A DNA stretch of 21,517 nt from Larix sibirica (GCA_004151065.3 NWUY0300043134.1:42162-63678); one strand, 5' to 3'; counted from the first letter of the stretch, positions 9,627 to 17,407 are shown. The notes: generated by a model not told the origin, from the letters alone. Program-made: numbers and translations.

Positions 9627-9680
9627 AATAGTATACAAAAATCTGCATATATAGAGGGACTCAAGTAATAGTATACAAAA
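9627..9680. repeat. Short direct repeat AATAGTATACAAAA
   Basis: The 14-mer is present at 9627-9640 and 9667-9680, exactly 40 bp apart, flanking the LTR TATA box. The following bases (CTGCATATATA and CTTGTATATAT) are also alike, so the second copy could be a decayed duplicate of the promoter region. Confidence 0.7.
9646..9654 (-). promoter_or_regulatory. TATA box of the 9494-10163 LTR
   Basis: Minus-strand CTATATATG, preceded by GTCCCT and followed by a GCAGA stretch. It lies about 150 bp before the proposed LTR end, which is a usual distance. Confidence 0.45.
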
Positions 9681-10163
9681 GCCTTGTATATATTCTACAC
9701 ATTCTCATCATTCAAAGAATATTTACATGTGCAATGACAATGCACTGCAATGCCAACCTTATGCTCTCAGCTTCTATTGCAACTCTGATCAATTTCTTCA
9801 ACCTTGAACCCCCTCCCAAAACAGTGTTAAGATCTCCACAATTTCAGTGGACAGTGTATCAAAGTTTTTGTAATTGTCTCACAACTATCTTTCATCTTGC
9901 CTATGCACTTTCATGTGCCAAAGTCAAACCTTTTCGCGTGCCTCCTTATTCCTTGCACCTATGTAATGTGTGCACAAATCTTTCTCTATGCCTGAACCAC
10001 TTCATTTTATGCACTTCTCTTCTATGCATTGAGTCACTTGTGCCTTCTTCTTGCGTGGACTCATTTGTTCTTGCATATTATTTTATCCTACACCGCATGT
10101 GCCTTGGTTTCCTTAACACCTTAAAACACCAATGCCTTAATCTCTAATATGGATGCTCCTACA

Positions 10164-10709
10164 TCAATTGTTTTGCTTACAACAAGTGTGGACCCCGATT
10201 CCCTCATCCCATTAGGATAAAGGTGGATTCAATGGTGGAATGATATTGTTGCTAGTACAACCTCAATATTTAGAGACTTTGGGAGGAAAATCATTGCTTT
10301 TAGAAAGCATTGCAAGAGGAAACCACAAAAGATTTGGATGCCATTAGTAAGAATCTACAACTTAGTCCCTTGGATGAGGATATGTAGGGCCAAACAACAA
10401 AAGTACATCACACATAATGATTAAGGTAATATATACAAGGAAAGACAAAAGAACTCAAATTAGAGCTCAACTCCAATGGATTTGCATTGGGGTGAGCCCA
10501 CTAATGCCTTCTCCAAGCCCTACCCACTAAGGATGCCTTGGAGTTCATTCTTACCTTTGTAGCTGAAGCAAATGTTTAGCTTATGATTGTTTTCTTTCTA
10601 GAGTAAATTGTTATCCTTGTACAACTTTAAGCCTGCAACCAAAATAAGTTCTCAAAGGCCAATAAACAGCAAATGATGATAGCTAATAGAATCCTTGTCG
10701 GTAACATCT
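10164..10709. other. Non-genic stretch
   Basis: No ORF, RNA gene or repeat that I could support. It separates two LTRs of opposite orientation (9494-10163 minus, 10710 onward plus). Confidence 0.5.
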
Positions 10710-10973
10710 TGTTAAAGTAGAATTTAGCTTTAAATAATGGTCAATTAGATAATAGACTTAGGTTTTAATAAAGTCACTTCAGACTTTATAATATTGTGTG
10801 CTTTTATGCTTTAACTTGCTTTATTGTTTTTATCGGTCTATCCCACCTTCATAGAGTGGACTGACATGACCTCATTGTATTCCTACATAAGAAAGCTTTT
10901 GCTTTCTCATCCAAACAATATAAAACGATCTCTTCCGAGTTATTACTTGGTCACTTTATGTGTTCGATTTCCA
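10710..10973 (+). repeat. Copia-type LTR, plus strand
   Basis: Begins TGTTAAAGTAGAATTTAGC and ends near GTTCGATTTCCA, followed by TGATA and then a strong initiator-Met primer-binding site. Length is about 264 bp, typical for small plant Copia LTRs. A TATAAAA lies at 10919-10925, and a GAAAGC-TTTT-GCTTTC hairpin at 10891-10906. If TGATA belongs to the LTR the end is 10978; a second copy of the LTR end at 12617-12658 also includes TGATA, which favours the longer reading although it would not end in CA. Confidence 0.65.
10919..10925 (+). promoter_or_regulatory. TATA box of the Copia LTR
   Basis: TATAAAA, about 50 bp from the LTR end, preceded by a small perfect hairpin. The R-U5 implied would be very short. 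Confidence 0.4.
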
Positions 10974-10978
10974 TGATA

Positions 10979-10990
10979 TGGTATCAGAGC
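10979..10990 (+). other. Primer-binding site, initiator Met tRNA type
   Basis: TGGTATCAGAGC is the canonical 12-base complement of the plant initiator-Met tRNA 3' end used by Copia elements. It shows that the LTR at 10710 belongs to a plus-strand element, opposite to the pol relic that follows. Confidence 0.8.
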
Positions 10991-11159
10991 TAGAACTTGT
11001 AACTGTGTCATATGCATGCTGATTCAGGCTATATGGATCAGAAATTACCAGATTGGGTCAAGGAGACTCCTTTGAAGGATCAGAATCTTCCTCCCTTTCA
11101 GGTGGAGCTATCTGAAGTCAAACACCTGAATCCTAAGCCATGATGGGTGGCTCCATGGT

Positions 11160-12060
11160 AATTTTAAACTATAAAGAAGAGGAATGGAACAATCCATCCT
11201 CCTCATCAACTACAACATCTCTACTATAGGTCACTTGATTGGTTTCTACATCAATCAACAGGCTTTATGATTGTCATTGTACCTTGCAAGCATGAGTTTC
11301 TTGCTCTTGGGCTCTAGTTTGGTTCTCTTCTCATTTGGAATCCAGGCATATGCAGTAGAACCAAAAACCTTAAGATTGTTGACTCTAGGCTTCCTCCCAA
11401 ACCAAGCTTCCTCGGGGGTCTTCTGCTTCACCGCCGTCGTTAGAGATTTGTTCAGCAGATATACCTGCTGCAAACACTGCCTCAGCCCAAAACCTATTGG
11501 GAATAGACCTGTTCAAATCTTTGTGACAATGTGGTTTCGTCTTTCGACCACTCCATTCTGTTACGGAGTGTAGGGTGTAGTGTACTGTCTTTGGATCCCA
11601 TGTTTAGCACAAAAATGTTTGAAGTCGTTGGAGAAAAATTCTCCATTATCAGACCTAAGAGTGGTTATTAACAACCACTCTTTTTCTACTAATGCTTTGA
11701 AATTTAGAAACTTATTAAACGCTTCAGATTTCAATTTTAAAAAGTACACCTACATCTCCCTACTATAGTCATCAACAAATAGAAGGAAATACCTCGCACC
11801 GGTGATTGATGTTGTGTTCATTGGTCCACAGATGTCTGCATGAACCAACCGAGGACGTTGCTCGCCCTCCAAGCCTTTCCTTCATCAAATCGTGTTCTGT
11901 GTTGCTTCCCTGCCTAGCAAGCTCCGCATACTCCCTGACTCATATGCTGGATGTCTGGAAGTCCATCTATCAGATTCTCTCAAGTCAACTGAGAGAGGTA
12001 GCTGAGGTTGACCTGCCCATACCGCGGATGCTAGAGTGTACTGATGTCCACTGTGGACTA
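11160..12060 (-). pseudogene. Copia integrase relic
   Basis: Continues from the protease in the same orientation. The zinc region shows RYGQVNLSYLSQLT, then GLPDIQHMS, and the CGAC cysteine pair near 11917-11932 followed by AGKQHRTRFDEGKAWR. The catalytic core (11561-11749 and below) shows [26 protein letters not shown] with the second catalytic Asp, [13 protein letters not shown] and, after a stop, QNGVVERRN with the catalytic Glu. The C-terminal part (11255-11473) has KTPEEAWFGRKPRVNNLKVF and EKRTKLEPKSKK, then a one-base frameshift and VTYSRDVVVDEEDG. At least four stops and two frameshifts make it dead. RT and RNase H are absent. Confidence 0.9.
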
Positions 12061-12069
12061 GTCAAAAAT

Positions 12070-12610
12070 TAAAATAGTCCATGATCCTTCACACCATGCA
12101 CAATGATTTTTTGGGTCTCCTTGTCAACCACATAGCATTTTTTATCACTAAAGTTGACAACAAGTTGGGGATAGTGTCTCATAATCTGACTAACAAATAG
12201 CAGATTAATCTCCGTACCTGGCACTAATGCACATTAAGAAAAATGAGCATGGTATCCCCAAAAGAAATCTGAACATTCCCTTTCCCAACGACCACGTACT
12301 CTTCACCACCACCAAAGATTACTGAATCTTTAGAGACACTGGGAGTGTACTCAGTGAACCAGTCCTGTCTGTTGGTAAAATGGCGAAATGCACCTGAGTC
12401 AATGTACCCAGCAGATGACCTGGGTTTGGCTGTTGGTTACTTAGCCATGAAGGCATTGAAGGCTGGCTCCTCCTCTGTGTGTTCTGTGACATGAGCCTTC
12501 AGCTGAGACCCTCCCTTGTTGGTTTTTTGTTCAGCCAACTTCTTTCTACAAAACTTCTTCATATGGCCAGTCTTGCCACAGTAGTGAGAAGTGATGACTC
12601 TTTGTGGCAC
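12070..12610 (-). pseudogene. Copia gag zinc knuckle and protease relic
   Basis: On the minus strand, SHYCGKTGHMKKFCRK (about 12546-12588) is a CCHC zinc knuckle of a Copia gag with its first cysteine changed to serine. After a glutamate-rich linker and one stop (near 12440) comes YIDSGAFRHFTNRQDWF (12381-12406 for the core). This is the D-S-G active site of Copia protease. FGGGEEYVVVGKGNVQISFG and a following LNVH stretch match its downstream strands. Later parts are broken by a frame change and stops. In a live element this would process the polyprotein. Upstream gag is missing, cut by the LTR-end copy at 12617. Confidence 0.85.
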
Positions 12611-12616
12611 TCTTTT

Positions 12617-12658
12617 GAGCTACTACTCGGTCTCTTTATGTGTTCGATTTCCATGATA
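12617..12658 (+). repeat. Second copy of the Copia LTR 3' end
   Basis: 42 bp matching 10937-10978 at 38 positions, including an uninterrupted CTTTATGTGTTCGATTTCCA plus TGATA. It lies in the same (plus) orientation as the LTR at 10710, abutting the zinc-knuckle end of the minus-strand pol relic. The rest of an LTR is not present upstream of it. Confidence 0.8.
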
Positions 12659-12880
12659 CTTCTTACAAATATGATATGGTTCCTGCAAATCCAAAAAGAC
12701 ATCCTTGTATGAAAACGTTGTATATAAGGAGCCTATAAATTTGATTTATACAAAAGTATCCCATGTCTTTAGTTGTTATTCAATTCTATTACAAGCACCA
12801 GAAACTTGAAAGTCTTTTCTTGGGTTAATTACTCACCATGTGTCATTACTAGGAAACAAGTCATCTAGACTAGCATTCAC
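12659..12880. other. Junction stretch
   Basis: No gene was seen. It carries TGATATGGT near 12672, echoing the LTR/primer-binding-site junction of the Copia element, possibly a small duplication. A minus-strand GTGAGTAATT near 12830 could be the splice donor of the exon-like block of unit A. Confidence 0.4.
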
Positions 12881-12968
12881 AATCATTCGTAGGAATCATG
12901 GCCAGCAAGAATAATAACGTGTGTGTAAATAAGTCTACAAACGATTCCATCATTGTTCTCCACATCTT
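12881..12968 (-). pseudogene. Exon-like block, copy 1 of 3
   Basis: Minus strand: CTTTTGTATATACAG acceptor, then a frame reading WRTMMESFVDLFTHTLLFLL, which aligns with the block at 14675-14771. The frame meets a TAG near 12870; a GTGAGT lies about 40 nt further on. Decayed compared with the other copies. Confidence 0.3.
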
Positions 12969-13029
12969 CTGTATATACAAAAGAAACAGCACGACCACAT
13001 AAGAAAGGCAATTGCCCTCCAGTGATTAC

Positions 13030-13115
13030 CTAATATATTGGACAACCTGTACTGAGTCCTTTGATGTTCCCATTGTTGCATGCAAGTTGTATGCCACTCC
13101 AGCAGCATGGACACG
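13030..13115 (-). pseudogene. Conserved block of unit A, possible exon
   Basis: Contains 33 bp (13078-13110) matching 14878-14910 at 32 positions, far above the surrounding similarity. One minus-strand frame reads VHAAGVAYNLHATMGTSKDS before a possible CAG|GTTGTCC donor, with a stop just upstream. The protein is not recognised. Confidence 0.3.
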
Positions 13116-13325
13116 TCACACAATCAAGAAACATTTTCAGAGCAATCACAAGCAGATCAGGTCTTGGAAACAAAAAATGACAATCAGATTGGAACAGACA
13201 AGGTAACAGCATTTAGACGAACTTACTAGACATGAAAGTGAATAAGCTAAAAATGAAAGCAAGAAACTAACATACTGCCAGACCATGTTGGTGTAATCAA
13301 CCACACAAGCAGACACAGTATTCAT

Positions 13326-13438
13326 TGTGTGTATTCTTCTGGATTTACACTATGTAAGTCCTTTGTATGTATCAAATTGGAGTGAAATTGAAATAATTTC
13401 TAGCGATTTGTGTGTATTCTTCTGGATTTGCACTGTGT
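13326..13438 (+). repeat. 30-bp direct repeat at the edge of the palindrome
   Basis: 13326-13355 and 13409-13438 share 28 of 30 bases (TGTGTGTATTCTTCTGGATT core). The outer copy sits immediately left of the palindrome, so the 30-mer occurs three times: direct, direct, inverted. Confidence 0.85.
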
Positions 13439-13530
13439 GAGAATCTCACACAGTGCAAATCCAGAAGAATACACACAAATCGCTAGAAATTATTTCAACT
13501 TCACTCCAATTTGATACATACAAAGGACTT
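13356..13530. repeat. 175-bp near-perfect palindrome
   Basis: Arms 13356-13442 and 13444-13530 are each 87 nt, reverse complementary except for one pair (A at 13387 against C at 13499), around a single central base at 13443. The right arm aligns with unit B (CTAGAAATT...CTCCAATTTGA near 15080-15110), so it is the ancestral sequence and the left arm is an inverted copy added later. A transcript would fold into a long uninterrupted hairpin. Confidence 0.95.
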
Positions 13531-14078
13531 CTAATTCAAGACAGTATCAAACAGAGACAGACAAACTAAGAGACACCAGACAGATTTAACTGACTCTTAT
13601 AACCACTGTCAGGCTCAACTACAGGGCATACAAACTCAAAAGATTCATCAATAAGTTAATTTGACAAATCAGCCAACCATGCTAAATGGAGGATATCTCT
13701 ACTATATTGTGACATAATTATATCAAAATTCCAAGAGAGCAAAGAGTGATATATATTATATATACAAAGTTACAAACACTATCCGCAAGATGTCAAATGA
13801 TTTCCAAGCAATATGATTCAGCAACCTCCCAGAGTCAGCACGTTGATGGAGAGTTTCCAAGCACAATGCTAAACACTGCAATTCAAGAACAAAGAAAGAG
13901 ATTTATCTACAAGATTTTATCTACTTGAAGCAAGGCCAAGAATCAATTATGAAAAATAAACTTTCATTCAAATCAAAAGAGTTGTGACATGACACAATGC
14001 ACTGTGGCACAACACAGAGAAGACCACAAATTTTGGATATCAATGCCACTAACATTAAGAAACACCACAATGAAAACT

Positions 14079-14565
14079 GATAAGATAAGATCATTTTATT
14101 AATGTTCAACGAATAACCACAATAAGTAGATCAATGGGACTTAAAAAGTGCGTCCAGTGTAGATACATAGTGGGAGTGCAAAAGCAGCTGCTGGAGCGAT
14201 GCTGTCAAAAGCAGATAAAGATCTAAGTAACTAGCTAAAAGAAGTGGTACAAGGTACATGAAAAATGAAAAATGCTTAAAACCCAAAGCTATACTCAGTA
14301 CAAAAGAGAGGATGTCAAGGCATGCTGGAGCTAGATGGCAAAGCCGAGGGAGGGGGCAGAGAAGCAAGCTCCTTAGCAGAGTCATCAATCACTGTGAAGG
14401 GATCAATGCACTGTCAGAAGATATAGTCTAGACAGTATCCACAGCTGAGGGGTGGCTGGCCGCATGATCCTAGGAGGAGCACTAGAGCAAGGAAGCCCAT
14501 CTCTCCTAACATCTAAGGTCATGGGGAAAAAACTTCGGATCCTCTACCAACCCTGGACAGTAGGC
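14079..14565 (-). mobile_element. (TTATC)n-tailed retroposon-like element, copy 1
   Basis: Starts on the plus strand with GATAAGATAAGAT followed by TTTTATTAATGTTCAACGAA and an AAGTAGATCAATGGGACT stretch. Both are shared with copies at 16661 and 17408. Further right it shares TCTCCTAACATCT (14502-14514) with copy 3. Alignment of units A and B shows the surrounding sequence closing up without it, so it is an insertion of about 490 bp. A short tandem tail at one end only is typical of non-LTR retrotransposons or retroposons read on the minus strand. No RT motif was found, so the class is inferred. Confidence 0.6.
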
Positions 14566-14674
14566 TAAGATTAAAAGAAAATGCAAAGTCAAGTTGTAAC
14601 TGAAATATTCAATATCAGTGGAGCATAGATGATAAATATGAACGAAGTGTAAGCATGGAGTCTGAACTACTCAC

Positions 14675-14771
14675 CTCGTTGAAATTTGCAATGCCAACCA
14701 ATACAGTGTGAAGAATAGGTAGTATGCATGTGAAAAGAAGACCAGGTCCAATTCCATCATTGTCCCATTAT
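14675..14771 (-). pseudogene. Exon-like block, copy 2 of 3
   Basis: Minus strand: a pyrimidine-rich CTTTCTTTTCTATATACAG acceptor, 97 nt open in one frame, then a GTGAGT donor. The frame gives MMELDLVFFSHAYYLFFTLY, a hydrophobic helix-like segment. The equivalent frames of the other two copies are also open over the aligned part and keep the F-F/D-x-H-A/T pattern and the hydrophobic run. I do not recognise the protein. It could be one exon of a lost host gene or coincidental openness in T-rich DNA. Confidence 0.35.
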
Positions 14772-14829
14772 CTGTATATAGAAAAGAAAGCACGTGACCA
14801 CATGCAAAATGAATTGCCCTTTAGTTATT

Positions 14830-14915
14830 AACTTATAGTGGACAACCTTTTTTGTGTCCTTTGACAATCCCATCGCTGCATGCAAGTTGTATGCCACTCC
14901 AACAGCATGGTCACA
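14830..14915 (-). pseudogene. Conserved block of unit B, possible exon
   Basis: Partner of 13030-13115. The minus-strand frame reads CDHAVGVAYNLHAAMGLSKD and stays open upstream to an ATG at 14993 (78 codons in all). High conservation of the central 33 bp could reflect coding or regulatory constraint before the duplicates decayed, or gene conversion. Confidence 0.3.
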
Positions 14916-15320
14916 AACACAAAACCACATTGAGCCAGTCAAAAACAGATTGGAACATAAAGAAAACAGCACTTGGAGGTTCTTAGCATACACGGAAGGG
15001 AACAGCTAAGAAACTCCCGTAGAGCCAGAACATATTGGTCTAAGACTCTAATGAAGCACAAGCAGAAAATTTATATCTCTAGAAATTCTTGCATTTCTAC
15101 TCCAATTTGACACATAGAATATACTTCCAAGTCAAAACATGATTAAACAGTAACATAGACAAAGTAAGATACCCACGATAAATATTAATGGATTTTTTTT
15201 ATAGCTGTTGAGCTCAAACATAGAGCATACAAACTCCAAAGATTCTGCAATAGTTTAATTTGACTAATCGGTCAACCATGATAAATGGAGTATATTACTG
15301 TGTTATGATTCAATTATATT

Positions 15321-15697
15321 TTCCAAACTGCTGTTTTTAATGTTAAAGTTGGTGCTTAATTATACCGATAGGTGTTTATATTTTAGAATTTGGGGTGGAC
15401 TAGCACCTATGCTTTTCCTAGATTGCATGAAGATGAGACANAGTGTACTGTCCAGATTGATTTTATGGCAGTCGTTCCAAATTTGAAATAAACAATTATA
15501 AAAAAAACATCAAAAATAACTGGTAGTTGATGTGTGGATAACGGGCAGTTTGTGGCAGACAACGGGTGATTACAATTAAGAATGGAGAACAAGTAACAGA
15601 TAACTTGTTTGTGGCACTTAACTTGTTATTGACACTTAACTTGTGACCTATCGGTGTTCACCGGCCACAAATTAAATGGCTGTGCCGGTGGTAGAAG
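15321..15697. mobile_element. Insertion specific to tandem unit B
   Basis: Unit A lacks this stretch. In B it is flanked by TGATTCAATTATAT (15306-15319) and TGACAAAATTATAT (15698-15711), which look like a diverged target duplication of the single A sequence GTGACATAATTATAT. It contains inverted ACCGATAGGT (15364-15373) and ACCTATCGGT (15646-15655), and a CACTTAACTTGT repeat. No ORF; a small non-autonomous DNA element is possible. Confidence 0.5.
15601..15644 (+). repeat. Short tandem repeat with CACTTAACTTGT core
   Basis: CACTTAACTTGT occurs at 15615-15626 and 15633-15644, 18 bp apart, preceded by a partial copy (TAACTTGT) at 15601. It lies inside the insertion of unit B. Confidence 0.7.
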
Positions 15698-16113
15698 TGA
15701 CAAAATTATATCGGAACTGATCAAGAACACAAACTGACACATATACAAACACTATTCGGGAAATGTTAAGGTAACATTTTCCAAACAATATGATTCAGCA
15801 GATATTAAAAGAGTTCCCAAACAAAATGCAAAAGACTTCAACCAAAGTTAGAAGAAAGAGAATTAACAAGAAATATAAGTAACTAAAGCAACGATATGAA
15901 TCGATTAAGCACTTGCATAACTCTTCATTCAACACAACGCATTCCAATTCATAAGAGAGAAAACAAGAATTTCAAATAACAGGTGACTACCTTTAAGGAC
16001 ATTGGGAACTGAGAAAATTATTGAGAGTATAGTTGTATTGAAATATCCAATCCCAGTGGAACAAATATGAGGAATATGAGGAATATGAAAAAATGAAAGA
16101 ATGGACTACTTGC

Positions 16114-16187
16114 CTAGCTGAAATTTGTGATGAGGCAATAATTGCAGCACAAATAATAGGAAGGCTGCATGTGCAAAGAAGTCAACC
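16114..16187 (-). pseudogene. Exon-like block, copy 3 of 3, truncated
   Basis: Minus strand reads DFFAHAAFLLFVLQLLPHHK, aligned with LVFFSHAYYLFFTLYWLALQ of copy 2, and ends at CAGCTAG before GCAAGT where copy 2 has the GTGAGT donor. The upstream (acceptor) side is missing, since homology stops at about 16187. Confidence 0.3.
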
Positions 16188-16202
16188 ACCTACTCCATGA
16201 GT

Positions 16203-16244
16203 AGACTCTGGGTAGACTTCAATTGCCCACAGACTCTGGGTAGA
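16203..16244 (+). repeat. 14-bp direct repeat AGACTCTGGGTAGA
   Basis: Perfect copies at 16203-16216 and 16231-16244, 28 bp apart, just after the breakpoint of the third tandem unit. It may mark the junction of a later rearrangement. Confidence 0.75.
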
Positions 16245-16660
16245 AGAAGACACTTTTAGGCTTCACTTCTACTTCAAGGCAAGGAGGTTGACATTACCAC
16301 TACATACACCTAATTGGAGGTGTAGTTTTCATAGGCTAAATTCAGGTCTAGGTAAGCTCTCCAACCCTAAGGTAATAAGGGGTATGGGTCCCTCACTCTT
16401 ACAGATAATTTTTCCAGTGCCACTTTTGGAACACGTCATCCAAACTGAACTTCATAAACTCCATCATGAAACCCATAATTTTGGATGGATCAAAGGTTTG
16501 GGCACTTGACCTACTTGAGTTGAAACGGGCCCACACCAAGAGAGTTAAGACCCTCTTGCTTTGCCATATTATCAAATGCAAGAGGGCAATTCCATAGCCC
16601 ATCATTTAAGCAAAGTTTGCAACACACCCCCTTCGAGTTGAGATTGCCTTTAGACTAATA
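16245..16660. other. Non-genic stretch
   Basis: Short overlapping open stretches on both strands (16288-16509 plus, 16399-16605 minus) show no recognisable domain. Nothing else was seen. Confidence 0.4.
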
Positions 16661-16750
16661 GATAAGATAAGATAAGATAAGATAATTTTATTAATGTCTG
16701 GCCAATGACCACAAAAGTAGGTCCNNCAACTATTGGTACAAAAAAGTTGG
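16661..16750 (-). mobile_element. (TTATC)n-tailed retroposon-like element, copy 2, truncated
   Basis: Five perfect GATAA units (16661-16685), then TTTTATTAATGTCTGGCCAA and a CCACAAAAGTAGGTCC stretch, with two undetermined bases at 16725-16726. Similarity to copy 3 ends near 16750, leaving only the terminal 90 bp, as expected from 5' truncation during target-primed reverse transcription. Confidence 0.6.
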
Positions 16751-17407
16751 TAACAGTATCGAAGTTATTGGTTTTGACCTAGCCTATTGTCCACAAATTG
16801 TTTTGACTCAGATCTAGGGTTGGTCGACACTGGGCTAAAGATTTGTCAACTAAAACCTTTGAACTTGGATCAAATTTGTAAGATATCAGAAGGATGGCTT
16901 CCAAGATTGAATCTGTTATTTTGAATTTTGGGCTCTAGACATGGAAACATTGTTGAAGAGCAAGGGCCTTTGGCAGTATACTAGCTATCCAACACCTCTA
17001 CCATCCTGGATGGGATACCTTTAGGGACAACTACAAGTTGTGTGATAACAGTTCCCATGCACGTTGATGAAGTTTTCAAGTTGCTCGCTAACACTAAATA
17101 GATGACCCCTGTAGATCTGAGAGAACACTCTAACATGTAAGCCTGGAAGATGAAAGTAGAGCCAAATGGGTGCTCAAATCCAATCATAGATCTGAAAACA
17201 CTGAATATATCACTCCCATGCATGTCCATGAAAATCGAGACTGTAGACACTAGGGAAAAGCAACCACCTCTCTTCATGTTACTTCAGTGTTCTTATGTGC
17301 TTCATAGTAATAGATCTAGTGAATTTCCAAGTTTGTTTTCCATAGTATTCATGTTTCTTCAACAAAACTAAGGTAATATCATTTTAATTTGTTTTTACTA
17401 AAAATAA
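16751..17407. other. Non-genic stretch
   Basis: Lies between copies 2 and 3 of the tailed element. A minus-strand open stretch of 98 codons (16981-17277) has no recognised motif and no splice or promoter context. Confidence 0.4.

Larger units (their letters stand above)
9494..10163 (-). repeat. Minus-strand LTR
   Basis: Reading the minus strand, TGTAGGAGCATCC at 10163 opens and GACACCA at 9494 closes a 670-bp stretch. TG...CA ends, a TATA box at 9646-9654 and a primer-binding-site relic three bases beyond the end agree with an LTR of about 510 bp U3 and 150 bp R-U5. The right edge is chosen by the TG and is less certain than the left. No coding remnant tells Copia from Gypsy. Confidence 0.45.
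12881..14744. repeat. Tandem unit A of a diverged duplication
   Basis: Aligns along most of its length with 14745-16187, with an offset of 1800 bp where measured on the conserved block at 13078. Matching landmarks include TTCCATCATTG, a GGACAACCT...TTTGA block and ACTCCAATTTGA. Others are TTTGAC(A/T)AATC followed by CAACCATG, CAATATGATTCAGCA, and an AAATATTCAAT/AAATATCCAAT stretch. Unit A contains two things unit B lacks: the inverted duplication at 13356-13530 and an insertion at about 14079-14565. Confidence 0.8.
14745..16187. repeat. Tandem unit B of a diverged duplication
   Basis: Partner of unit A. It lacks the palindrome and the (TTATC)n-tailed insertion but carries its own insertion at about 15321-15697. 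The block ending B (16114-16187) matches the one ending A (14675-14771), so a third unit once started here and is cut off at about 16187. Confidence 0.8.

Noticed and set aside
9734-10147. 137-codon plus-strand open stretch
   Set aside because: It lies antisense inside a minus-strand LTR and has no motif; cysteine and leucine richness follows from base composition.
10979-10990. Possible tRNA gene because of the initiator-Met-like sequence
   Set aside because: Only the 12-base primer complement is present; no cloverleaf or internal promoter boxes.
11012-11143. 43-codon plus-strand ORF right after the Copia primer-binding site, in the place of a gag start
   Set aside because: Too short and without a gag motif. 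The minus strand of the same stretch can equally be read as the acidic, serine-rich linker after integrase, so neither reading is secure.
16661-16685. Perfect GATAA pentamer array considered as a stand-alone microsatellite
   Set aside because: The same array with the same adjacent sequence occurs at two other sites, so it is the tail of a mobile family.
16981-17277. 98-codon minus-strand open stretch
   Set aside because: No known motif, no intron signals and no supporting repeat copy; kept only as part of a non-genic stretch.
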